Program-made: the position numbers and the translations under genes
Part shown: positions 21,631-31,995 of the stretch, one piece after another
Position numbering within the stretch: position 1 is the stretch's first letter
Layout of the letters: each line of letters starts with the position of its first letter
Assembly (NCBI GenBank): GCA_024516035.1
Contig: CM044964.1
Location: 30,400,966 to 30,464,965 of the forward strand
Length of the DNA stretch: 64,000 nucleotides
Reading direction: 5' to 3'
From: Bactericera cockerelli
Taxonomy: Eukaryota > Arthropoda > Insecta > Hemiptera > Triozidae
The notes under the pieces: model-generated
Told to the model about the DNA's origin: nothing
What the model saw: only the letters and a program-made list of their open reading frames with translations
Databases searched by the model: none

Positions 21631-24600
21631 TCACTCGGCTATCATGATGTTATGCACTTGCTCCAGCTTGTACGCCAGCCGCTGCTTCTGCGAGAACTCA
21701 TCCTCTTCTAGCGTGACGGTGAGTTGCTCATTGTACTTGGAAGCATATGTGTAGAGTTCGTACAGGGCGCAGTTTGTATTGAACTCCGAGATGTGCAATC
21801 GGGACTCTTCGGCCAACATCGCGTTCATGTCTTGATCGGAAATCGCCTGCATGGACTTGATGTCCGAGTAGTACCTCTCCACCCATTCCTTGTATGACGG
21901 AATGTCTTTGGCGTAGAGAAGTTTCGAACTGGGACTGTCCTTGCCTAGCCTATGATCACTAGTACTACAAGAATCCATGAATGTTTGCGCGACCACGCTA
22001 AGACATGAGTCAACGATATTACTCTTGTGAATGTCGAACACAAAGTTAGGGTTCTTGATCAGATTCACCCAGAAGCGGAGAGGTAGTGAATTCGACTTCC
22101 ACGTGTGGACAACCTCTGGGTCTGTTATGCCGTGATTCAGCGCCTGGTCGTCCAAGAAATCGAACATGTATTTGATGGCTAGAGGCAGGGCTGAGCCTCG
22201 ATGCGCCGTGCTGAAGATTGTCTCGAACAAATCATCAACAAACTTCTGTAATGTTCCTTTGGTTGCCAACAACCTGGTCAGGTAGATTTCTGAGACCATC
22301 TTGTTGCTCCTTTCTCCTTCTTTCTGGTTGTCGTTGTCATGGTGTTTCACCAAATGCCATTCCTTGGACATGCCATCGTGATCCCTATTGTGAGGCGACG
22401 TGTTCCGTCCCATCTTGGATAGATTCAGAGTCTCATATTTATCCGTCTTCTCACTCAGTATGGATAGGTTGTACTGTTTGGACACCAGATTGAGACATCC
22501 ACCGTCCGGCACCCGGTAGTGATTCAGAGTGTTGACCTTTTTCCACTCTCCTTCCACTTTAGTCGTTGTGTCATAGTCGTACAGAATCAGACGTCCTGTA
22601 TTACCCGTTCTCCATTCAACGTCCAAATCGTCTTTTCTCGGCCGTTGACTGTACGGTGTAGCACGATAAATAGTATCAAGTGACTTTTCTTTCACCTGCG
22701 AAATTGTATCGCAATCCAGAACTTTAACTCCTATATTCTCGTATCCACCAATACTTACGTAAACGGTCATAGCTTTGAAATCTATTGCGTGACGGATTAA
22801 CTTTTCTTCGCTCAAAGAGTATCTGGCTTCTGCCGTAATAGCGTCTACAGGACCTTTGTCTACTTGTTGTTTCATCGCACGGAAAAGTAAATACAGAGGC
22901 TCACCAGCGCACTCCCTCAGAAATTTGTACAAGAGGAAAGTAAACCAAGAAGACAGCATCTTCTCAGCAACACTTTCTGTTCGTCGCAGAAGCAACTTTG
23001 GATGAGATTTTCCCTCCATACACTTCTCAATCAACTCCGCTAGCAGCGTCTTTAGTATGTCCGTGCAGTATTCCATGCGACTTTGCAGTGTTACCATGAT
23101 CAGAGAAGCCACATTCACACGATCGCGCATAGAAAAGTATCGGTTTGATTCAAGCGTGCGGATGAACAGAAGCAAGAAGGTCTTATTCAGGATCAATTGT
23201 CCGAAGAGGCGAAGTCCTTTCTCTTTATGCAGGAGCTCTGGTCGTTCGAACTGAAGCACAGCGTGATGTTCGCTATTTGGAAACAAAATCATCATGGCGT
23301 AAGTTCTGTAGTCTAAGAACGGAATGCCGCCCGACGTGAGGTCACCAGTGAGGTCGGTGATTTCCGTTTGCAGTTCGGCGAACGCTTCTTTACATTCGGC
23401 AGCGACACGGAGTTCTAGAATATCCATTTGTTCCTGCATGTTCTTCAGAACGCGGACATTCTCCGTAGACTTTCGGCGGTACGCAATGAGGAAAGCTATG
23501 AAGATGAGGAAGAGAATCGTAATGATCGCAATGCCTCCATACATGGCGGTTTTAGTGAGGACGCTGTTTTGTGCGGACGGCGGGGAGTAGCTCAGACGTC
23601 CAATGTAGAATTTAAGACTGTTCCCCACGATGACAGTTACTTCAGGAAGTTCCTGGCTGGTTTCATCATCGTCATCAGGCATCTTATTAGGAGGCTGTTC
23701 TGCAGGAGGTCTGCAGGTGAGTTGCTGTCGGGAGACTGAGGTTACGTTGCAGAATCCTGTGCCTATCTTGACGATCACATCGCTTTCCTGTGAAGCCCTG
23801 TCCAAGTGCTGTCCATTAATGGTCAGATAATCACTTTTGTAATATTTCGGATCCTCGTTGAAGGGTTCGTACTTCGGATTGGGGAAAAGCAGGTAAGGAC
23901 TGTTCAACTTGCTGGATAGATTCTGCACGCTGGTGACATTGTCCATTTCAAACCCGTACTCCAACTGTTCCGGGTGTTCCTCGTCAATCGTGCCAATGGT
24001 TCCAGTGATGCTAGGCGCCGTGCAGATCATGTAGTTGTTGCTCATCACTTCGCACCCACTTATGTACTTCTTCTCTTTGTAGACAACATAAATGTGCGGC
24101 GTCTTAATGTACAGCAAATTCTTTCCTACCACATTGATTCGTGTACCACCGGCTGGAAAGCCTTTGGGAAACTTGATTCCTTGTCCTGACTGTATGCCAG
24201 ACTCGACCGATTCAATTGTTGGATCCTCGACATACTCATAGAGTGAACTCTCAAAGTACCGCGTCCCTTTGTCAAATTTCATCTTTAGCTTTCCGTTTCG
24301 TTGTCTGTCGGAAGCGCTCGTGATACAATGTGCAAGTTCAGGTTCTACCGACATTATCCGACAGGGGAGGTCATCTATGAAAGCCTCAATGCGAGACCCA
24401 GCGTTCATATGGGAGCCAGTAATGTGGAGGATTGTTCCCCCTGATCGTGGACCTTGAAGAGGATATATACTTCTGATAACAGGGTCAACGAACTGGTAGT
24501 TATCTTTACTCTGTCCGCGAAAATCTTCTATTTTAACTATTACAGGTCCCTCACGTGGTCCAACAGTTCCTGGGCCGTCCACTTGACACACAATCTGCGT

Positions 24601-26942
24601 TGTACGGTTGTACAGACTTTCGTACGGCTGACATGTAATACCCGCAACACTAACTCCACCGTAAATATCCTTAAACGTCTTTCCAAGATTGATCCCATTT
24701 ATAGTCACATTCGTTCCTCCTTCCCAAGGTCCAGATTTGGGTTGGAATGAGGTGATCTCTGGATTCGGACATGTGTGGTTTCGATTCAGCCATGTTCCAA
24801 GTCCCTTGTCACACTGCTCGAATATCTCACAGCGGTGGCTACTCTGACACCAGCCACAACCATACTTATCGGGTAACGCCAGGCACAGGCCACAATTGTT
24901 CGCCAAATCTCGGCATCTGTAGATATTCACATGGACGTTTTCTGGATTATCTAACGGTTTCGATCCACCCCAAATGACAGCAAACGATGCATTGATGTTT
25001 GACAATCTCGACGTGTAGCTAAACTCCATCGGGTCACAGTAGATAACATCTCCCAGCAGCTGAGCGTTGACAGAAGCCATTCGTCCTTCGATGTTAAACT
25101 GGCAGACAAATCGGGTTTGTGCTATGAACTGCCCAACAATTTGAACTTTGACATTGACTGCTTTTTTCGAATTGGAAGCGACAAGAATCTCCCGGGAACC
25201 CGTATTTGTTCCATTGATAGTCGGACAGAAAGCTGGCCCACTGCGGAAGCTAGGTCCCACCCGGCTAACACCTGTGATCAAGATATCATTGCGACAATTC
25301 TCAGCGGTATCATGAGTGCATCGGTGGCCATCCACACACCAGTCACACGGGAAATCACTCGACACACACTGCGTGCACGACGAGTAGGTATTACAGTCGA
25401 AGAACATGAACCTGGTGGTCACGAAGTCCGGGCCGTTGGTTGATCGGACGGAAAGTTTCGCCGTGATGTTGTGCTGATTTGCCGGGATGGACGGCAGAAA
25501 GTCCGTGCGCGGCGTGATACAACCGACTCCGTTTGTTTTCTTTACTGCTTCTGTGGTTAGAGTCTTGTCCGCAATGGTAAATGCACAGAGAAACTGTCCA
25601 GGAAGTTTTGGTAGATTTTCGATGGCTAAGTCTAGCGTGCGGGCGGTTGTTCGCTGTAGCTGGTTTGGCGTTACTGAAGTGATCGTAGTACAGCGTCCAC
25701 TTTTGTAGGAGATCCAAGACAGAGGATCTTTGGCCGCGTCTTGACAGTCACTTCTCAAACTGCATTTGTTTTCCAGAGAGCACCAGCCACAGTAGGGATC
25801 TTTTCTGTTCAGACAGTCCCAACAGGTCTTGTATACCTTACACTCCTGGACTTTCACCTTGGACACACGTGACTCCGTCATCACGTACAAGTGCATGGCT
25901 TTGGAATCCAACAACATATCCGCATTCACGGTCGCGTTTTCGTCCACTTTAACGTCTCCGTATTCGATTGCTATTTGAGACGTTTCCACGACAATTTTCT
26001 TGAGATGTCCTTTGTCGGTTCCCACAAAAACCACTGTGTAATCACCGGTCGACGTGGCGGCAACCGCAGTGCTCCGCACGCTGAAGTTCAGCACGGCGAC
26101 TGCCTCAATCGGTTGTTCGCCACCAAGAGGTGTGTTCACGTCAAGTCCGCAAAAGTCCTCTCCAATCGTTTGTAGTTTTGTCTGCACACAAGGAAGTCCT
26201 GGAGAAATGAAGTCCAATCCTCTATTCCCAAGACCTGAGAAACAGGCCTTGATGTTCGTCATGAACTTCCGCCGAATGGACGCAAGAGAATAGATGCACA
26301 ACGCCGAACTATTCCGTGGTCGATTGGACCCTTCTCCGTCGGGCGTTTCGCTCTCAGAAAACACAGCAAACAGAACATCATCTTGCGCCGTGATGCCCAA
26401 ATCGGTTGCCAAATCAGATCCGGGTTGTCCAACGAAGCCAGCTTGCACCAGATTGTATTGCTTCCCACTCTGACTGTTACACGTGATCGGAATCTCAGTG
26501 TAACTATAATAGTTCGTATCGTCATGACAAATACGCACAAGTTTTGAAATATACGGCGACGTACCAATGTTACTCTTAAGTTGAGTCGTCAGGAAATACG
26601 AAAAACCACCGCTGGAAAAACCGTACACATAATTGATAAGATACCGCTCGCGTGCCAGGTTATTGATGAACATTCGCGTTCCAGTTGTCACCGCTACGTC
26701 GGCTATCTGGAACATCCGGTCCGGGTCGAGGGATCGGCTGGCAATGCTGGGAACCTCCGATCGATAGGGTGAGTTCCCGGTGAACGTGACGCCGACATAC
26801 ATGACGTGTGTGCTGGGGGGTTTGGGCGGGCCGGGCGCAATGAACGCAAAGGTCGACGCGTTGCCTGTGTTGGCGACGACGGACTCGCGAACTTTTTGCA
26901 CGATGTCGGATATGTTCTGCAGACTGCGTACCATACAAGTTC
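21631..26942 (-). CDS. PlexA: Plexin (A-type), large 3' exon
   Basis: This is a semaphorin receptor that signals axon guidance through a cytoplasmic Rap/Ras GAP. The exon begins at TTTCTCTCTCTCCCCAG|GA (26942); the ATG at 26934 is internal (codons T-C precede it), so this is not the protein start. Counting from that Met: Sema C-terminal part 1-360; PSI at about 364-415, 513-547 and 673-722; IPT/TIG repeats about 725-1115; transmembrane helix about 1130-1152 followed by RRK; coiled juxtamembrane segment to about 1195; split RasGAP with LLLRRTES (R1317, R1318), a Rho-binding insert about 1388-1485, and LPLRFWVNLIKNP (R1620). It ends at residue 1767, where plexin-A proteins normally end. The N-terminal Sema half and signal peptide are missing and must lie in exons further right or beyond the window. 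No intron interrupts 5.3 kb, unlike the many-exon vertebrate genes. Confidence 0.95.
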
Positions 26943-26960
26943 CTGGGGAGAGAGAGAAAT

Positions 26961-27079
26961 ATTCGATAAAATGAGATATTCGATGAAATGAAATATGCGA
27001 TAAAATGAAATATTCGATAAAATGTAATATTCGATAAAATGTAATATTCGATAAAATGAAATATTCGATAAAATGAAAG
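26961..27079. repeat. 17-bp minisatellite abutting the plexin 3' splice site
   Basis: Seven tandem copies of ATTCGATAAAATGAAAT (variants GAGAT, GTAAT, ATGCG) end only about 18 bp upstream of the acceptor used by the large plexin exon. They therefore occupy the branch-point region of that intron. On the transcribed strand each unit is T-rich. Confidence 0.9.
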
Positions 27080-27954
27080 CTAGTGCCATGTAAAAAGTAA
27101 AAAGCCTAATAGGTAGTTCTGAGTGTCATAGAATTTTTGAATTTACTGAACAATATATAGAAGAGCTGCTTTGCGTATTGTGCAAGTTCAAGAGAGACTG
27201 CGCTTGTCTTTAAGTCCAAGTATTTTGTAAATTCAAGTAAAAGACAACTAATAATAAAAATAATATACGTATTTTTATTGTATTTTTGCCTTAAATTTAA
27301 CTATTAATAAAGTGATTAAAAAAAATAAATAAAAAAAATAGAAGTAAAATTTTGTAGCCAGATAGAGGTTTAAAACTATAAAACAGGACGTTATCAAAGC
27401 TTTTGACAGTCTGTATCCTAAATTTTTTGTTGTAAATTTGAGGCCAAATTGTTTATTTTTGTTATTGCTTGGAGAATTCTTTGGAAACCGTACCCAGTAT
27501 TGAAATATCGTATACATACGAGAAAACTTGCCCATTGTAATATGGTGACCAAATAGTCGCACACGCACAGGGCAATATATTTACACCAATTTAAAGCATA
27601 AATTAAAATTAAAAGTTTAAATAAAAAATCTAAAACAGATGTTATGAAGCTTTTAAAAGCTAATATTGTGAAAAGCTATCTCATGAGTTATGCCGCAGCA
27701 GCAATAGTGGTATTGTTCCATTTGGGCCTTTTTTATTACTCCCATGATACCAGTGGGCTGAAGTTATGAACAAACACCGCCCAAATCCATAAATTTAAAA
27801 AGAGACACAAACTTTCCTAGCCGAATTCAAGAAGAAATCTGTTTGCGCCCGACATTATAACCAAAATAAAATACACAAGACCTGTTAGTCTGCTGGTGAG
27901 GTTTTCTATGACAGGAACAATAAAATTTGAAAGGTGTGAAACAATTGTGTACTG
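27080..27954. other. Plexin intron, no feature seen
   Basis: AT-rich sequence, presumably intron of the plexin. No Sema-like exon, strong repeat or RNA gene was recognised. The 97-codon frame around 27275-27568 (minus strand) has no domain and normal noncoding composition. Confidence 0.5.
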
Positions 27955-28145
27955 GTAGTCAAGTGGTTAACGCACTAGTCTGGTAATCCAGGTAGCGTAG
28001 GAATCCTTTGGTTCGAATCCCACCCTCATTAATTTGAATTTGTGACCACATAATAATAAGACTCTGAGGATTAGGTGGTACAAAATTCTTTGAGCATTAA
28101 CCTCGCCTGATGATTACCTTCTACTAAACAGTATTATTATTATAG
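27955..28145 (+). mobile_element. tRNA-headed SINE (family I)
   Basis: The head is GTAGTCAAGTGGTTAACGCA, CTAGTCTGGTAATCCAGG and TTGGTTCGAATCCCACC. The tail holds GATTAGGTGGTACAAAATTC, then TTTGAGCATTAACCTCGCC, and ends in (ATT)n. The same tail in reverse is at about 62195-62270, where the head also matches. Confidence 0.8.
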
Positions 28146-28446
28146 ATCAAAGCCTCCTTTTTTTAAGAAGGCCATTGAAGGTCGGTCTTTTTTTCTCAAA
28201 TATACGATTAAACATTGAACATCACGTTCACATAATAACTTTGTAATACTCGTCTGAAATTTAGTTTCGCTTAGTATGCACAACGAATTGTGGATAACAA
28301 ATTTAAATTAAATTTGAAAAATAAATAAATAATAATAATAATAAAAAAAATACAGTTCATAATGATGCAAAAACACGCAGTTTTTATTCGTCTCGTCATA
28401 ATTTCATGTTCACTGAAGCAAACATTTTGCGTTATGAAGTCTATCA

Positions 28447-29100
28447 TTTCCCATTCAACAATTAAAATGAGGAAGAGGAGATGTAGAGAAGAGTAGAAAG
28501 AGAAAGAGGAGAAGAAGGAGGAGAAGAAGAAAGAGAACGATAGAGAGAGCATGACAAAGAAAAGGATTTCCCATTCAACAATTAAAATGAGGAAGAGGAG
28601 ATGTAGAGAAGCGTAGGAAGAGAAAGAGGAAGAGAAGAAGAAAGAGAACGATAGAGAGAGCATGACAAAGAAAAGGATTTCCCATTCAACAATTAAAATG
28701 AGGAAGAGGAGATGTAGAGAAGAGAAGGAAGAGAAAGAGGAAGAGAAGAAGAAAGAGAACGATAGAGAGAGCATGACAAAGAAAAGGATTTCCCATTCAA
28801 CAATTAAAATGAGGAAGAGGAGATGTAGAGAAGAGTAGAAAGAGGAGGAGAAGAAGAAAGAGAATGATAGAGGGCAGGACAATGACGAAGAAAAGGATTT
28901 CCCATTCAACAATTAAAATGAGGAAGAGGAGATGTAGAGAAGAGTAGAAAGAGGAGGAGAAGAAGAAAGAGAATGATAGAGGGCAAAACAGAGACGAAGA
29001 AAAGGATTTCCCATTCAACAGTTAAAATGAGGAAGAGGAGATGTAGAGAAGAGTAGAAAGAGAAAGAGGAGGAGAAGGATGAGAAGAAGAACGATCAAGA
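28447..29100. repeat. Tandem array of about 108-120 bp, purine-rich
   Basis: Six copies start with TTTCCCATTCAACAATTAAA and continue into GAGGAAGAGGAGATGTAGAG and a variable GA-rich segment. Starts lie near 28447, 28567, 28678, 28788, 28897 and 29005. Leu/Phe/Ser-rich antisense reading frames across it are products of the repeat. Confidence 0.9.
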
Positions 29101-30145
29101 GCAGGACAAAGAGGAAGAATGAGGAGAGGGACGACGAAGATAAGGGTGAAGAAAAGGAGGTAAATAAAGAGGAAAAGAGAGAAGAGAAACAACAAACAAT
29201 AATATTATTACATAAAATATTTTAACAATACTTTCTATATGTAATAGAAAGTCAAAAAACTAAACACAATCATTATTTTTTAATATCAAAAAACTTGGAC
29301 TTCCCTCCCCAACTGTGACACAACGGGGGGTTAATCAGGCGAGGGGGTGTGAAAAAGAGAGGGTTGGGAATCAGTGGCAGGGGTGGAGGAGAGAGAGGGG
29401 GAATAAAAGAGAGGAAAGGGAGAAAGAACACATACTCCACACCCAAGAAATAAAGTTGCACACGCAACGAGAGAAAGAGATCGTACAATCGTAGGAGGGG
29501 GGAATAAACAGAGAGGGGGATGGGAGATGAGGGAGAGGAGGAGAGGAGGGGAGAGAGAGAGGAGAGAGGGAGGGAGAGGGAGAAGGAAGAGAACAGTAAG
29601 AGGAGAGAGGAGAGAGAGAGAGAAGAAGATAAAGAGAGGAGAGTGAGAGAGCAAGAGAGGAGGAGAGAGAGAAGAGAGGAGGAGAGAGGAGGGGGGAGGA
29701 GAGGGGGAGGGAGGAGGAGGGAGAGAGAGGAGAGGAGAGGAGGGGGGAGGAGAGGGGAGAGAGAGGAAGGCAAGAAGAGAGGAGAGAGAGAGAGAAGAGA
29801 AAAGAAAAGAGAGGAGGAGGAGAGAACAAAAGAGAAGAAGAGAGAGAGAGAGAGGAGAGAGAAAGGAGAAAGAGAAAAATTGTGAGCAGGTAGAAGAAAG
29901 GAGGGAGAAAGAGAGAGGGAGGGAGAGAGAGAGAAAGAAAAAGAGAGGAGAGGAGAGAGAGATAAAAGATGGAGAGGGGAGAGAGAGGGAGAGAAAGAGA
30001 GAGGAGAGAGAGAGAGAGCAAGAGAGAGAACAAGAGAAAGAGAAATAGAGGAGAGTGAGAGAGAGAGAGAGAAAGAGAGAAGGAAGGAGAGAGAGAAAAA
30101 TTTGTGAGTCAGGTAGAAGAAAGGAGGGAGAAAGAGAGAGCTGGG
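29101..30145. repeat. About 1 kb purine-rich (GA/GGA) tract
   Basis: The plus strand is almost entirely G and A from about 29390 to 30140, with short breaks around 29430-29510. The complementary strand yields a 370-codon Ser/Leu/Pro-rich frame with no domain. Together with the preceding array this makes roughly 1.7 kb of strand-asymmetric purine sequence in the presumed plexin intron. Confidence 0.9.
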
Positions 30146-30544
30146 GTAAGTTACACTTTGCCGAAAATTGAAAAATATTTCACCAATGTCAAACATTTTC
30201 GAGGGTAAATAATTATCTTCGTTTTCACAGCCAGCGCTAAAAAATAATCGCCATTCGTATATTAATGGTGTTTTGAAAACTGCTCTTTTTCCGTGCATAT
30301 AAAAATCAAAAACAAATAAATAAATGGTCGCATAAAATTTGATTTTCCCTCGACGTACCTTCATTGTTCCATTACCGGGAAACAATTACAATAGAACGAG
30401 GTTAGGTCCCTCGATACCAGACCAATGAAACTGTACAAACGGAGAAATCTATATACCCTGAACTAATTTAATACCGACAAAAGTAACTACTCGTTCACAA
30501 TTTAAATCCTCCACATTGTAGACAGGAGCACAGAATAAATGACC

Positions 30545-31045
30545 TATAATAACTCGATAGTTCAGGAGACTCGTGGATAGCTCGATAGTTCAGGGGACTT
30601 GTGAATAGCTCGATAGTTCAGGGGACTCGTGAATAGCTCGATAGTTCAGGGGACTTGTGAATAGCTCGATAGTTCAGGGGACTCGTGAATAGCTCGATAG
30701 TTCAGGGGACTCGTGAATAGCTCGATAGTTCAGGGGACTTGTGAATAGCTCGATAGTTCAGGGGACTCGTGAATAGCTCGATAGTTCAGGGGACTCGTGA
30801 ATAGCTCGATAGTTCAGGGGACTCGTGAATAGCTCGACAGTTCAGGGGACTCGTGAAAAGCTCGATAGTTCAGGGGACTCGTGAATGAATAGCTCGATAG
30901 TTCAGGGGACTTGTGAATAGCTCGATATTTCACGGGACTTGTGAATAGCTCGATAGTTCAGGGGACTCGTGAATAGCTCGATAGTTCAGGGGACTCGTGA
31001 ATAACTCGATAGTTTAGGGGACTCGTGAATAGCTCGATAGTTATG
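30545..31045. repeat. 28-bp tandem repeat array
   Basis: About 18 head-to-tail copies of a 28-bp unit (GAATAGCTCGATAGTTCAGG then GGACTCGT), with a recurrent ACTCGT/ACTTGT alternation. There are no intervening spacers, so it is not a CRISPR array. Confidence 0.93.
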
Positions 31046-31995
31046 TCCATTTACATCTAATAAAGTGTAAAATAATAATATCTCTCTCTCTCTACCGGGG
31101 ATTCATGAGTCCCACACTTTTCGGCATGAGCTATCCCCTCTACTAAAACGTCCACTTGGAAAACTTACCTCGAACCCTCACACTCCAGACTGCGAAACAC
31201 TCACTGAACAATAACAACTGCTCCCCTCAGATGTCAAACTCAAGGGGTTATATCCTCTACAAAACTTTGTCCCTTTTTTTATCAGTAAAAAATTACAATA
31301 TAAATGAGAGCGTATACTTCTGCCCTCAGGTGATATCTTTATACATATGGGGCTCCCCCCACCCCCCCTAAGTGTCCTGTCCAGATTTTCAATATCAATA
31401 TCTCCTCGCCTTTCTCTCCCTCCCCTTTTCCCCTCTTTCTCTCCTCGATCCCCCCTCCAACCCCTCTCTTTTCCCTTCTCCGTCTTCCGTCATTTCATAG
31501 ATCTCTCTCTCTCTTATTCGTCCTCTTTATATCTATTTATTTCCTATCTCCTCAACCTTCGTTCTCTCTCTTTCTCCCCCGACTTTTCCCTCTACCACAA
31601 TCACCCCCCCCCCCCCTAAATTATGATGTCTCAAGATTCCCCCCGGGGATAATGGAAAATATTCAAGTAGCAATAGCCCTCTTTGTTCTGTATTTCTCTA
31701 ACCAGGCAACATAGTTAAATTTCATAAAGATACTAATGCAATGCAAATCCTTCTTTATCTTCCTTCCTCATTATTTCTTTCTTTCTTTTTTCCTCTATCT
31801 CTTCAGACCCTCCTGTCTCTTTTCTCTCTCTCTTCTTTCACTATATCTATTAACCCTACACCCACGTCAATTCTACGCACATTACGTCTGTCCCACTCCT
31901 AAATGTTAACTACACTACTCTCTCCTTAGCTCCCTACATCTCTCTCTCCTTCTAGTTTGTCATGATTTAATTGATTGGAAAAATAAATTAAATAA
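31046..31995. other. Pyrimidine-rich noncoding stretch
   Basis: Mostly TC-rich sequence (31380-31960) with simple (CT)n and poly-C runs. On the minus strand a good donor-like GAG|GTAAGT occurs at about 31170, but the upstream frames close quickly. It could only be a noncoding exon and is not called. Confidence 0.5.

Noticed and set aside
21631..21633. TGA as a selenocysteine codon
   Set aside because: It lies exactly at the normal plexin end and no SECIS-like element was identified; readthrough or termination explains it better.
25391..26567. Several 100-codon frames within the plexin exon
   Set aside because: Alternative-frame shadows of the plexin coding sequence.
28271..29018. 213- and 73-codon Phe/Ser/Leu-rich frames, minus strand
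   Set aside because: They come from the 108-120 bp tandem array and repeat the same peptide.
29273..30385. 370-codon Ser/Leu/Pro-rich open frame, minus strand
   Set aside because: It is a translation of a near-pure GA tract; there is no domain and stop codons are rare simply because of composition.
30340..30385. Start exon reading MFPGNGTMK with donor AAG|GTACGT, minus strand
   Set aside because: Attractive donor, but there is no supporting homology and only nine codons; chance is sufficient.
30545..31045. CRISPR array
   Set aside because: The 28-bp units are directly adjacent with no spacers, and the genome is eukaryotic.
31150..31235. Upstream plexin exon ending at a GAG|GTAAGT donor
   Set aside because: The donor looks good but the only open frame is under 20 codons and has no Sema similarity; at most a noncoding exon.
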